Source: Norana najaformis (lineage: Eukaryota; Annelida; Clitellata; Crassiclitellata; Hormogastridae). Taken from it: DNA of 64,000 nt. The number at the start of each line of letters is the position of its first letter. Positions within the stretch are counted from its first letter, which is position 1. Positions 15,001 through 23,548 of this stretch are shown in pieces. Under the pieces are notes generated by a model. That model ran no database searches and was not told the origin of the DNA. It saw only the letters and a program-made list of their open reading frames with translations. Made by a program: the position numbers and the translations under genes. Location: assembly GCA_964023275.1 (NCBI GenBank), contig OZ029917.1, positions 33,446,505 through 33,510,504 of the forward strand. The letters are read 5' to 3'.

Positions 15001-18000
15001 AGATGACTCTCTTAAGTGATATGGTCAACAGTGTTTACGTTGGACTTGACTGAAGCTCTTACTTTTTTCTCAGCTTGATCAACAGAAACTAAAATTCATA
15101 TCCGATCGGTTCTTGGCTCAGAACGAACTTCGTCAGAAGAAGAGTCAGCTCCTTTACCTGCATAACCTTGCAAATGTATGGTTTCTTTTATGTATGTGTA
15201 CTACTATTTATGTATGTATATTTTATTTATTTTATTTTATTTATTTATTTTATTTATATGGAACACTTATATAGCACCCCTTCAAGAAAACTACCGGTAC
15301 TCAGAAGCGCTCCCAAACCAACCTCGGCGAAAGAGAACAGTCTTAAGAGAAGAATAGAAGATAGAAGTAAAATCCCGGGGTAGAAGACGCAGAATAACAG
15401 GAAGTCCATTCCAGAGGGTTGGGCCAGCAACAGAGAAAGCACGACGCTGCATGGTCGAGGTGCGAGCGCTAGGCACTATATACCCAACAGGACAGACTTT
15501 TAAGATGAGCTTACTCTGACCTGCTGTTTGTCCCAACTTACCAAAAAAGGCTCATGCTTTCCGTGCCTTTTTGCACACCGCTCCTCATCTGTGGACTTTA
15601 CTACCTAACCTAAATGACGTTACATTCCTGTTGTTGCTATAAACCAGGAATCGCCTAATCACAAAGAAAACTTTGCTTTGAAATTGCATTTGTGATTTAA
15701 AATATCCTTCAGGGACCTGAATGGGTGTTATGCTAATTTCTAGTTGCTGCTTTGTCTGCTTTAAACGTGGTTTTCTCTTTTACAGCCTAGGATGGTGATT
15801 ACGAGCGTAAAATGGTACTATAACATGGCTATCTGTACGTTGTAATGGTTCTAAAAAGTGCTATATAAAGCTGAGCTACATACATAAATACATACATGAA
15901 TACATACATACATACATATTTACTTGTATACATACATACATACATACATACGCACATACAAGCATTCATATATGCATTCTTACATAAAGGTTTTTGCTGT
16001 TAAGTTCTAGTATGATTACTGTTGATAATAATAACAAATTTACCTTTAATTTCATGTTTTCTATTTTTTTCTTTTCTTTATTTTATTTTATTTTTTTTAA
16101 CAATAGGAGCCATTTAAGACGCAAGTAACGCAGTTTGCCTTGTATTTACGACACACCTTAAGTTTTAGCTCAGAACTTTAGATGTTTCTTAAAAGAAAAG
16201 ATCTGTAATAGTGTATTCTGTTTAGAAATATACGAGTGTTTGCTTAGGCACACAGCAGTCTTAACAATGGCATCAACCCAGAGCCATGTCCTATCTGTCG
16301 GCACAAGCTCGGAGTGGAGGTAAGACATTTATTATCTAATATAAATTCATGAAAATATGTTTGTAAAAGTTTTAACTTGCCAGACTGATCAGAGCTGTGT
16401 AAAGCTGAGCATTGTCGGCATCTGCTGTAACTGGACTCCAAATTGATTGGCTGTGTGGCTGATTGGTGAAGTGAAGATTGCAAATTACACCAGCAGTGTA
16501 GAGGATCAGACTGAGTGGTACCAGTGTCCACCTGCTGAGACCAATTGCAGATGTAAGAAGCTAGCCAGTTTACGGCTTTTCCCAGATACACCAAAGTGTA
16601 TTTAATTTAGTTTATTTTATTGCTGTTTCTTTGTGTTTTTTGTTTCTGAGAACTTCCTCCTCTGGGAAGTAAACGAGCAACTACAAATTTACCATATCTT
16701 ACAGCAGTTCCCTTTGAGGGCTGTTGTTGATAAAAGCTAATGGCAGTTAATGAGAAATTACTTAGTAATTAATGAGAAATGACTTAGCTTTGCATTGCCT
16801 ATTAACATTTCTAATGGAAAACTGTTTTCCAGTGGAGTGTTCTACAGTGCGGTCATTGTTTCTGCATACGATGCATTCGTATCATCATTGATCGCTACAG
16901 TTTCAACGGTCGCCATAAAACTCTCGGTTGTGCCATCTGTCGCCAGCGAACACGCTATGCCGACATCTCCTACGTGTCGACACGTGTCTCTGGCGCAGTC
17001 AGTGAAGACGAAGATACCATCAGGGTCAAGGTCAGTATTTTAGCAAAATCTCACTTTTAACAGTAAAAACACATCCCAGTTGGACTTAGGGGAGATGGAT
17101 GCTCTTTTCATTTGGTGTGACCCTGGTTGGTGCCAGTAAAGGACCAAGACTGATTCAGTGAATTTATCTGGTCTATACATGGTTTCTTCTAGTTGCAACC
17201 ATCAAGTCATTAACCTTTTTGTGATTACGCACTATATAAATTAGGGCTGTACCGAATAGGTGATTATCACTATTCGGCCGAATATGAATAATTGAACCAA
17301 CTATTCGGCCAAATACGAATACGAATATTAACAATTGACCTGCTCAAGCCTCAAAGGCTGAACGTTAACGTTCAATCACTGTACACAAATAATGAGATAC
17401 TGACACTGCGATACCATGGTCCAGGCAGTAGGCAACGCCTGGCTGAAACCACAGCATATATTATGTTAGTGAGAGAGTCACTTCAGTCCACTCGCTATAG
17501 CAGCCACATATGCAGAAATGGATGTCACGTGACCACTATTCGTATTCGGTCCGACCGCTACTATTTGGCCGAATACCGAATAGCTTTTTGGCCCACTATT
17601 TGGCCCTGAAGCGAATACAAAGAGAATGTTCGGTACAGCCCTAATATAAATATATATCTATATTTAAATATAAAATATGTTATTAAATTAGAAGGTAAAC
17701 ACTGAGCAACACATAGGAGTAAACTTGGAAAGAACTACAAAGGAGAAACAAATTAATGAACAAAGGTTCAGCAAATCAGTCCATGAATTAACTATATGTG
17801 TTTATTCCAAGGCATTTGATTTCTATTTCACAAAACAGTTATGTATTTACTGCATGGTCTGCATATGAGCAGACACAGTTCTGTCATTACCAAACTCTGA
17901 AGTCGTAACTTGTTTACTTATTCAGATGTTTGTTTCTAGGGGGACCATTCGACGAAAGTGGATGGCATCATTCGCTGTCTTATTCAAATACAACGCATGG

Positions 18001-20626
18001 ACAGCAACGCAAAGGTCCTCGTCTTCTCGTCGGTCAGTCATATTCTATTCAGAGTCAGTTACAGTAACTCTTTGTTTAATAAACTACAATCAGTGATGAA
18101 GAGCAGTCTCAAGCTACATAGACTCATGATGGATGTGAAGTTGTAGCGACTTTGTTTTCTTAGCCTTGGCAGGTGGCCCCTCCTCTCTCCCTTGCAATCT
18201 GATATTCCCACCACAATTTACAGTCATGTACTGATTTTACAGCTGAGTTCACTATGGGTGCAAGTGGAGCAGAAGTCTCTAAACATCTTCCAGATATTTA
18301 GAGACTTCTGCTGTGGCAGGGATTTGAATGCCCAACATCTGCATTGGCAGTCCAGCATACTAACTGCTAGACAGTTGTGTGCTCAGTCAGCGATCCGTGC
18401 AAAAATGGTCCTTCAGTTCTGTGTTTTTCGTGTGAGATATCTATCCAAAAGATCCTTCTACCCATCTCTGAGAACCGTAGTTGTTGCCAACACATTCTAA
18501 GTGAGTAAGATGCTAGCTAACTTTACCTCACTGTGTCCTGTTTGAAGACTGTCTATTTAAGAAGGATGGCTCAGTTGTTGCAAGAGACTTTATGTCACTC
18601 AATCCAGGTTTGAATCTTGGCACTTCTTGCAACATTTTATATTCATTACTAAGGCATGTTGTTGTTAGAGATGCGTTAGTGTAAGAAAAATGTTATCCAT
18701 AAGTTGTATGGATGTTGTCATGATTGAGCCAAAAGTCTCAAGGGCTTGGTACTTGCCTTAAGTTGATGTCCACCTATTTTCAGACTTCATCATCAAATAC
18801 AAACACAACAGAGTAAGCCAAGCAAAGGAAAGTATTAGTACCATGTAAGCTGCCTGTAAATTGTAAACATTTCATTACAGTAATTCTGTTGTTTGATTTT
18901 GAATATTCCATAGTGATATATACAGAGGGAGAGGGCTCATTAACTCGAGTCCCTTAAGTATGTAACAAATCCCGGAGTACTGGATATGTTGACAGTGACT
19001 CACTTGTCTTGCTGCTAGTGGCAGTACCAGATTATGTAGCTTGGTGTCAGAGGCAACTATTAACAGCTTGCCCTAGTCGATACATGGAATCAGTCTCAAG
19101 TCCACAATCGTTAGATCCCAGGGTATGCTGTCATGCGTCACATTCTTTCTAACCATGCCTTATTGTGAGTATTGCAGTAATCATTCCCTGCATTACAGTA
19201 CAGTAGTAATTGGCCGTTGGGCTTTATTTCTAAATCAGTGGCAGGATGTGCTGGACATATTATCACAAGCGCTGAAGGATAACGACATCGCATTTCGTTC
19301 CCTGCATTCACATAATAAGTTTCAGGTGAGAGGAGCATTTAGTCTGTTGAATGTATTTTTTTCATACATTGTTTTGTTGTCCTTAGTTATATTTAGTTCA
19401 GTATGAGGTTGAAATTCATGAGGAATATTTCCTAAATTGAGCTAAAATGAGAGCAACAGTTATGACTGTGATGACAGCAACAACGTTAATAATTAATAAT
19501 CATAATAACATTAATAATAGCAGATATATAAATATCTGAGTTGTTTGCTGAACATGGGTATATTTCTGTTTTCTGCTGTCATTGGTCAACTTTCTGAAAT
19601 AAGTCACCTGGCGACCTAAACCATGTGTTCCTTGGTCTTTCTTTGCCTTTATTCCTTAAGCACTTGAAAACCAAAAAAACCGTTGATCATGGTTGGATCA
19701 TGGTTTTGTATTATCTCTGATGTCTCTCTCTCTTGAAGATGTGCTACATAAATCTGGGATTACAGTTACAATTACAAAATTTGGTTGGTCTGTTTAGGAG
19801 AATCTGCAGAGCTTTAAGTATGACCGTTCCATCCAGGTGCTACTTCTACCTGTTCATTCCGGTGCCAATGGACTCAACCTCACTGAAGCGTCCCACGTTC
19901 TTCTCGTCGAGCCCATTCTCAACCCAGCGCAAGAACTCCAGGCCATTGGCAGAGTACATCGAATCGGACAGAACAAGTCAGTGATAGTTCGTAAATCATT
20001 TCTATGCAGTGTTGCAGTATATGAGTACTAAAACCTCTATTTCGTCTGGCTGATATGCAGTGCAACATTTGGGTGTATGAGGTAGGTTGGAAGTAGCCCT
20101 ACTGGCAAAGCTTCTGCAAAACATGGTCACACCAAGCTGCAGTTGACAGTAATGGTATAATACACATCAAGTATGTGTGCATGTATCAAGACAAATTGAT
20201 TTACCGCCTTTTAAGTACCTGATAAAAGTGCTGAAGCATGCTAAAATAAGTACTCAGAGTCCTTCTTTGGCATTAAATTCAGGAAGAAGTCCTGTTAAGA
20301 ATTGAGCATTTCATTTTGTCATTTCGTATAATACTTTATGGTTTATTTGTTTTCTGTTGCTGTTTTTCTGATGAAACGTTTGCCAAATGTTCTCTTCTTC
20401 TAGGCCAATCAAGGTTCACAGATTCCTTGTGCGTTCAACTATTGAGGAGCGGATGCACTCCTTACTCGAAACAGTTGAGATTCCGCTTGAAAGTCACAAA
20501 AATGACGAGACAACACTGACAATCGGTAACCTCAATGACTTGTTCATGATGGTTCCAGATATGAACCAGGAGTTCGACGTGGACGATGAGGTAGACTACC
20601 AGACTGCACCAAGTCAAACGCTGTGA
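1..20626 (+). CDS. SHPRH: SHPRH, SNF2 helicase and E3 ubiquitin ligase (5' end outside window)
   Basis: SHPRH is a nuclear SNF2-family ATPase with PHD and RING domains; in vertebrates it helps polyubiquitinate PCNA during post-replication repair. I chained 26 exons with consistent phases: 25-500, 1011-1118, 2856-2982, 3426-3505, 3747-3791, 4575-4653, 5094-5257, 5623-5730, 6691-6756, 7695-7777, 8110-8236, 8868-9044, 9715-9822, 10569-10699, 11350-11523, 11927-11995, 12754-12890, 13395-13465, 13795-13938, 15074-15175, 16248-16319, 16833-17030, 17940-18032, 19239-19325, 19798-19976, 20404-20626. Exons 2-26 total 2952 nt (983 codons plus TGA). Domain order matches the family: PHD, second part of the ATPase lobe with DEAQ, a long helical insert, C3HC4 RING, helicase C lobe with [11 protein letters not shown]. 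The Walker A motif and linker-histone-like domain must lie upstream of the window. Exon ends are inferred from splice consensus plus homology; a few could shift by some bases. Confidence 0.95.
25..500 (+). CDS. SHPRH: SHPRH exon with PHD finger
   Basis: First exon seen. A plausible acceptor (TTGTCTTCAG) ends at 24, though the frame is also open to the window edge. The first ~105 codons are acidic and Ser/Asn-rich low-complexity sequence. They are followed by a PHD finger with the Cys/His spacing C-x-C, C-x2-C, H-x2-C, C-x2-C (CICG, CQKCG, HANC, CPHC). The donor is GAG|GTCAGA at 500/501, phase 0. Translation past 500 runs into intron (a Val/Ile-rich stretch from CATC/GTCATC repeats) and is not protein. 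Confidence 0.9.
1560..1612. repeat. compound tetranucleotide microsatellite (TGAC)n(TGAA)n
   Basis: An SHPRH intron holds about five TGAC units followed directly by about eight TGAA units. The ~140 bp before it may be the tail of a retroelement, as simple tetranucleotide tails are common at LINE 3' ends, but I see no diagnostic coding sequence. Confidence 0.85.
2550..2755 (+). repeat. SINE-like repeat, copy 1
   Basis: This intronic stretch matches 11005-11275 in order: a (T)GGACTC/TAGACTC-x-TGCAA block, a GCACACxxxTGTxT block, and a 3' block of the type TTCCTCyxxGxxATwCCACwGTGGGAwsTG. Divergence is high, but the shared order of motifs points to one dispersed short repeat family, probably a tRNA-related SINE. 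Confidence 0.45.
3426..4653 (+). CDS. SHPRH: SHPRH exons carrying helicase motif II (DEAQ) and motif III
   Basis: Three exons (3426-3505, 3747-3791, 4575-4653) encode [12 protein letters not shown], then [10 protein letters not shown], then [19 protein letters not shown] is the Walker-B-type motif II of this family, and the last stretch is motif III. The exon before (2856-2982) ends in phase 1; the first base of its split Asn codon is completed at 3426. The catalytic acidic residues are intact, so this copy looks functional. Confidence 0.9.
4263..4334. repeat. long imperfect inverted repeat (hairpin)
   Basis: Outer arms GGATTTGAACC (4263-4273) and GGTTCAAATCC (4324-4334) are perfect complements. 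Inner arms AAAAATGTGAAATGC (4282-4296) and GCATTTCACATTTTT (4301-4315) are perfect 15-bp complements around the loop ATTA. The eight bases between arms on each side do not pair. It sits in an SHPRH intron. It could be a minimal foldback element or a hairpin in the pre-mRNA. Confidence 0.85.
4752..4890. repeat. short dispersed repeat with CTTAC-rich tail
   Basis: The stretch has a GCAGGCTTTGAGGGCTGTTGT block and ends in GCAATTGCCTTACCTTACC. A related block, CCCTTTGAGGGCTGTTGTTG, lies at about 16705 with the same upstream order. It is probably a SINE with a short tandem tail; orientation and family are not certain. Confidence 0.4.
6510..6600 (-). repeat. LINE 3' tail with TATG microsatellite
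   Basis: Read on the minus strand, TAAGGTGCTATATAAATAG is followed by a (CATA)n run. That is the usual end of CR1/L2-like LINEs in this window (compare 10170-10200, 15240-15290, 37970-38010). No coding sequence is left. A second such tail, more decayed, lies at about 6130-6165. Confidence 0.55.
9137..9210. repeat. purine-only (GGA/GAA)n tract
   Basis: About 70 bases of almost pure purine, mainly GGA, GAA and AGA triplets, in the SHPRH intron after exon 8868-9044. Such tracts can form triplex DNA; here no function is shown. Confidence 0.8.
9285..9400 (-). repeat. SINE body fragment, same family as 18150-18395
   Basis: The plus strand reads GGTGGCCAGTCCTCTCTCTC, then CACTGACATT, then TTATAGCTGAGTT. 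The copy at 18150-18395 has GGTGGCCCCTCCTCTCTCCC ... TTTTACAGCTGAGTT in the same order and spacing. The tRNA-like head is not recognisable here. Confidence 0.55.
10150..10205 (+). repeat. LINE 3' end remnant
   Basis: The sequence CTTAAGGAGGCGCTATATAAATG is the typical last part of CR1/L2-like LINE 3' UTRs (stem ending in GCGCTATATAAAT). A near match, CTAAGGAGGCGCTACACAAAT, is at about 60187. Only the tail remains. Confidence 0.5.
11005..11275 (+). repeat. SINE-like repeat with tRNA-like head, copy 2
   Basis: It starts near a TTGCATGTTCGAGTCTGC block that resembles a Pol III B box. A body follows with TGGACTCTGTGCAATAACC and a 3' block CCCACAGTGGGAAGTGAG. The order of blocks matches 2550-2755. 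The A box is not clear. Located in an SHPRH intron, sense orientation. Confidence 0.5.
14560..14790 (+). repeat. decayed LINE 3' fragment
   Basis: A short stretch resembles the C-terminal end of LINE reverse transcriptases (Ser-Leu, then Leu-Lys-Thr-His-type residues in broken frames). It is followed by GATGCTATAGAAGTCATTAG, similar to a GCGCTATATAAA tail. Very degraded; low confidence. Confidence 0.3.
15180..15540 (-). pseudogene. CR1/L2-like LINE, 3' end of ORF2 plus tail
   Basis: Minus-strand translation from about 15536 to 15291 gives [20 protein letters not shown] and further residues ending LKTVLFRRG. This is the characteristic C-terminus of CR1/L2-type LINE ORF2. It is followed on the same strand by GGTGCTATATAAGTG and an A/T-rich (AAATAA)n tail at 15185-15270. 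The copy is truncated at its 5' end, lies in an SHPRH intron, and is antisense to the host gene. Confidence 0.75.
15875..15965. repeat. (ATAC)n microsatellite after a LINE tail
   Basis: AAAGTGCTATATAAAGCTG (about 15854) is followed by interrupted CATA/ATAC repeats, the pattern of a plus-strand LINE 3' end with a tetranucleotide tail. Confidence 0.7.
16248..17030 (+). CDS. SHPRH: SHPRH exons encoding the split RING finger
   Basis: Two exons (16248-16319 and 16833-17030, both phase 0) together form a C3HC4 RING. CPIC ends the first exon region; CGHCFCIRC and CAIC lie in the second. RING Cys and His ligands are all present. This domain recruits E2 enzymes for ubiquitin transfer. The intron cuts the RING between its first and second metal-binding pairs. 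Confidence 0.92.
17242..17643. mobile_element. hAT-type MITE with 8-bp target duplication
   Basis: A 402-bp non-coding element begins TAGGGCTGTACCGAA and ends TTCGGTACAGCCCTA, perfect 15-bp terminal inverted repeats. It is flanked by the identical 8-bp direct repeat ATATAAAT (17234-17241 and 17644-17651). The TAGGG start and 8-bp target duplication are diagnostic of the hAT superfamily. The interior has more inverted pieces of the CTATTCGGCC type near both ends. It contains no transposase, so it depended on another element. It lies in an SHPRH intron inside what looks like a LINE tail (ACGCACTATATAAAT). Confidence 0.92.
17940..20626 (+). CDS. SHPRH: SHPRH terminal exons, helicase C-terminal lobe
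   Basis: Exons 17940-18032, 19239-19325, 19798-19976 and 20404-20626 encode [39 protein letters not shown] and [11 protein letters not shown]. These are motifs IV, V and VI of the SF2/SNF2 C lobe. An acidic tail follows, ending in TGA at 20624-20626. The arginine finger region of motif VI is intact. AATAAA occurs at 21395-21400, a possible but distant polyadenylation signal. Confidence 0.92.
18150..18395 (-). repeat. tRNA-derived SINE, antisense in SHPRH intron
   Basis: On the minus strand, TAGCAGTTAGTATGCTGG resembles a Pol III A box and GCATTCAAATCCC a B box about 30 bases later, as in tRNA-derived SINEs. The body then has GAACTCAGCTGTAAAATCAG and GGAGAGAGGAGGGGCCACC, shared with the fragment at 9285-9400. 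Between head and body, AGAAGTCTCTAAATATCTGG is followed by its own near inverse, a small internal hairpin. Confidence 0.65.
18555..18800 (+). repeat. possible tRNA-like SINE head
   Basis: GGATGGCTCAGTTGTTGCAAG resembles an A box and AGGTTTGAATCTTGGC a B box, about 45 bases apart. I see no second copy in the window to define a family. Confidence 0.35.
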
Positions 20627-21222
20627 TCAGCTAACTGAAGAAATACATTTAGAATTTGTTAAATTATTGTCGGACATCTTTACGTAGGAGTCTTGGTAAT
20701 AACTGAAACCTGTTCCAAATTAATGGTGACACATCTTAGAAAATTTGCATTTCATTCTATGGAATGATTGTTATTTGTGCACTTAGCCAATAGATCGAAA
20801 AGCTCTTACCATACCAGTGAGATTTACAAAAGTTGATGAGGGCATACAAATGGGTCACAACTGTAACTTTAAAAATCCAGTTGTGAAAGAATGATTAGTT
20901 TATCAAAGAAATTATCAGTATGAAATTTATTGTCATTGGTGTCTCTGAATCTTTATGATTTGCTGAATTCTCCAACTGCTTTGTAATTCCATAGCTGGCA
21001 GCAGTCCTCAGCAGACGTAATTTTTTGGTGAACAGGTTGTGTTTTGTATGTAAATTAAAGTTTCTATCATTTTCTATTGCTACTGAGAGCACATCAGAAT
21101 AATAACTGATAACTAAATTTCAGGCGGCATCAAGACTGATTAAACATTTTAAGTAATGAAATTTTGTAAGTAGGCAATTCCACAGGAACAGATATGCAAA
21201 GCAGAAGCTAAGAGTGCTGATG

Positions 21223-21300
21223 CATGCTGTGTGTGTGTACTTGTGTGTGTGTGGGTGTAGGTGTGTAGATGTGTGTGTGCGTGGGTGTACGTTGTGTGAT
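21223..21300. repeat. (GT)n microsatellite
   Basis: Interrupted TG dinucleotide run, with GTGTAG and GTGCGT interruptions, downstream of SHPRH. Confidence 0.85.
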
Positions 21301-22214
21301 CAGTGTCTGCTGATTATGAAACTCTCTGTGTAAAGTTGGCAAGACCATTTACCTTGAGTGGTTCAGTGTTTTGTGTTTGTTACTTCTTAGTGCTAATAAA
21401 TTAAACTCGCATGGTAATGGAATTACATTACAGAGACGTAGATTCCAGGGGATGCTACATCACCATCAAAACTCTGAAGTTACTGTATTTAAATATATGA
21501 CAATTTCAGCAGTGTGTAGGTCTAGTGCTTACGTATATTCAGTCATGGTACCCACTGTTGACATATATGAATACTGATGAATTTATTTCTAGTGGTAGCT
21601 GAAGTGGAAACTCTTTCCGAAACATAAATAAACAGAAAATTCACAATAAAACTGTTCAACAGTCACATTTAATTAACTAAGCAAGTCAAAATGTTACTGA
21701 AAGTTGGTTCATAATCTTTGAGATCAGGCTGTGGCTAGAGGCCGACTGCTGGCTTATACAGTATGGTCAAACCAATGTCGTTGAAGCATAAACTTGTCAA
21801 AAGGCAGAAAATTATTAAATTTGTTACATTTAGTTCAGAATGAGGTTGAAATTTTGCTCTTAAAGGAATTATGTGCTTCAAATTTAATTTTAAAATCTAC
21901 ACACCTCTGTACTGATAAAAGAAATATAATAGAGTTCATAGCTCTGTGTTGAATACCCCAAGTAATGACTCACTGAGGTGACTTGGCGGTAACGGTGTTG
22001 TAAGGTTATTCATGAGCGAGACATTAGCCTGACAGTTCCGTTGGGTCATTTGAAGAGCTCCTATTTCAGACGAAGTGATATGTGACCAAATACTGCCCAG
22101 AAATGCAGCATAAGAGCCATGCTAGCAAGATCAACCTTTCTGTTACTGAATTGTCCGTTTCTTATGCTTGAGTGATAGACAGGTCATGAATAAAACACAT
22201 CTGTAAAGATGACC

Positions 22215-22700
22215 GACTTTGGGCCCCTCCTTCCCTCTGTCCGCATTTGGCATTACCCTCCCCTTCCCCTTTGCAAACGTCTGCACTCCAACGAAGTGCT
22301 AAGATTAGACTACTTTACACCTGGGAAACGGCGTGGGGTATATTGATACTGCCGCATCCAGCAAAGCGACTCATTGGACCCAACTCTGTTAAAACTGGCG
22401 TCAAATTTAATTGCCGACGTCCCCTTCCCTTCCGCATATGGGCGATCCCTTCTTCCCCCTCTGCTAACGTCCCTAAAGGACGATCCATTTCCAAACTTCC
22501 ACCAGTTCGTTAACTTGATTTCCCAGCAGGCCCCAATGCATTGCGTCAACTCAAACTTAGGCTCATAAAAAATTACCTTTAGAGTCAAAAGTAAGAGGCT
22601 GGAAATGCCTCTGTCCCAGATTTTCGCGATGGGATGGCTACCTGGCCCCTCAGCCAACGCCCTTATGACCAGTTGCCGAGCCATAGTCGATAGGCCTATC
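22215..22700. repeat. repeat block shared with 39590-39680
   Basis: GTCCGCATTTGGCATTACCC, then CCCCTTTGCAAACGTC, at 22239-22281 matches the reverse complement of 39605-39670. Weaker internal repeats of the same motif begin near 22431 (TTCCGCATATGGGCGATCCC) and 22610 (CAGATTTTCGCGATGGG), each followed by a CCCCTCxGCxAACG block. It is thus a degenerate set of three motifs spaced about 180-200 bp. Family unknown. Confidence 0.5.
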
Positions 22701-23548
22701 ATTCATTCTACCTTTATAGGAAAGGAGCTAAAATGAACGCTCATAAGAGTTTTCAGTTTTAAAACGTATCTCACGGTCACCGGGAAATCACGTGACACAG
22801 GCGTGATCGAAAATGTCATAAATCGTGAAAAGTTGTAATCAAAGATTTTAAGATCTTTGGTTGTAATTAGAGGGGTCGCTATCATAACATGATTCCGAGA
22901 TCTCGGGTGTTCTGAACTAATTTGTTGGCAAACTGTCAATTTTGCATTGTTTGAACCTGTGTGAAAATTTTAGACTGTGAGAAAATTAACTGCAGCAAAA
23001 AAGTTGTATAATATTAGATAAATACATACAATAATCTTTTGTATCCGTATTTTTATTCTCGTTAGGATTGCTTGCTCACGGTTCCATACAGATATTGGGG
23101 CGTTCGGATCCTGCATCTGGTATGCAATCCGAAACGATGGAAGAAGTTACGAAACTTTGACCATGATGGTATATAAGTAAAGCCATTTGATTTCCTAGGG
23201 TCAGAATGTAGATGATTGATATGTTAAAAGTTTTCCGAATTCAAGAAAGCGACGACAGATTCTACACGCACGACTGTCGGTGATCGCAGCGGGAAATTGT
23301 TCGTGCGTGGATTGGAACAGGGATTGTGCTATGTTTTACATGGTGGTTCATCCGTCGATAGTGATACACGTACTGTTGAACAACAGTTACTCTGTCTACA
23401 CGGAGTTTAACGACATCCAGGTATTGTCGCCACTCGCAATGTAGACCCTGACAGGATGAAGGAGTTACACTGGACGTAGATTACAAACCAGAAAACTGAA
23501 GCTTTACATGAAAACAGTTGGAACATTTGTGGTCTAAAGCACATCATA

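Larger units (their letters stand above)
20627..23548. other. spacer between SHPRH and DEPDC5
   Basis: Both neighbours read rightward, so this holds the SHPRH 3' UTR and the DEPDC5 promoter and 5' UTR. A GT-rich microsatellite lies at 21223-21300. The block 22215-22700 is GC-richer repeat sequence. I found no convincing coding exon. The last ~60 bases before the DEPDC5 ATG have a purine at -3 (ATAATGT context); an upstream leader intron cannot be excluded. Confidence 0.6.
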
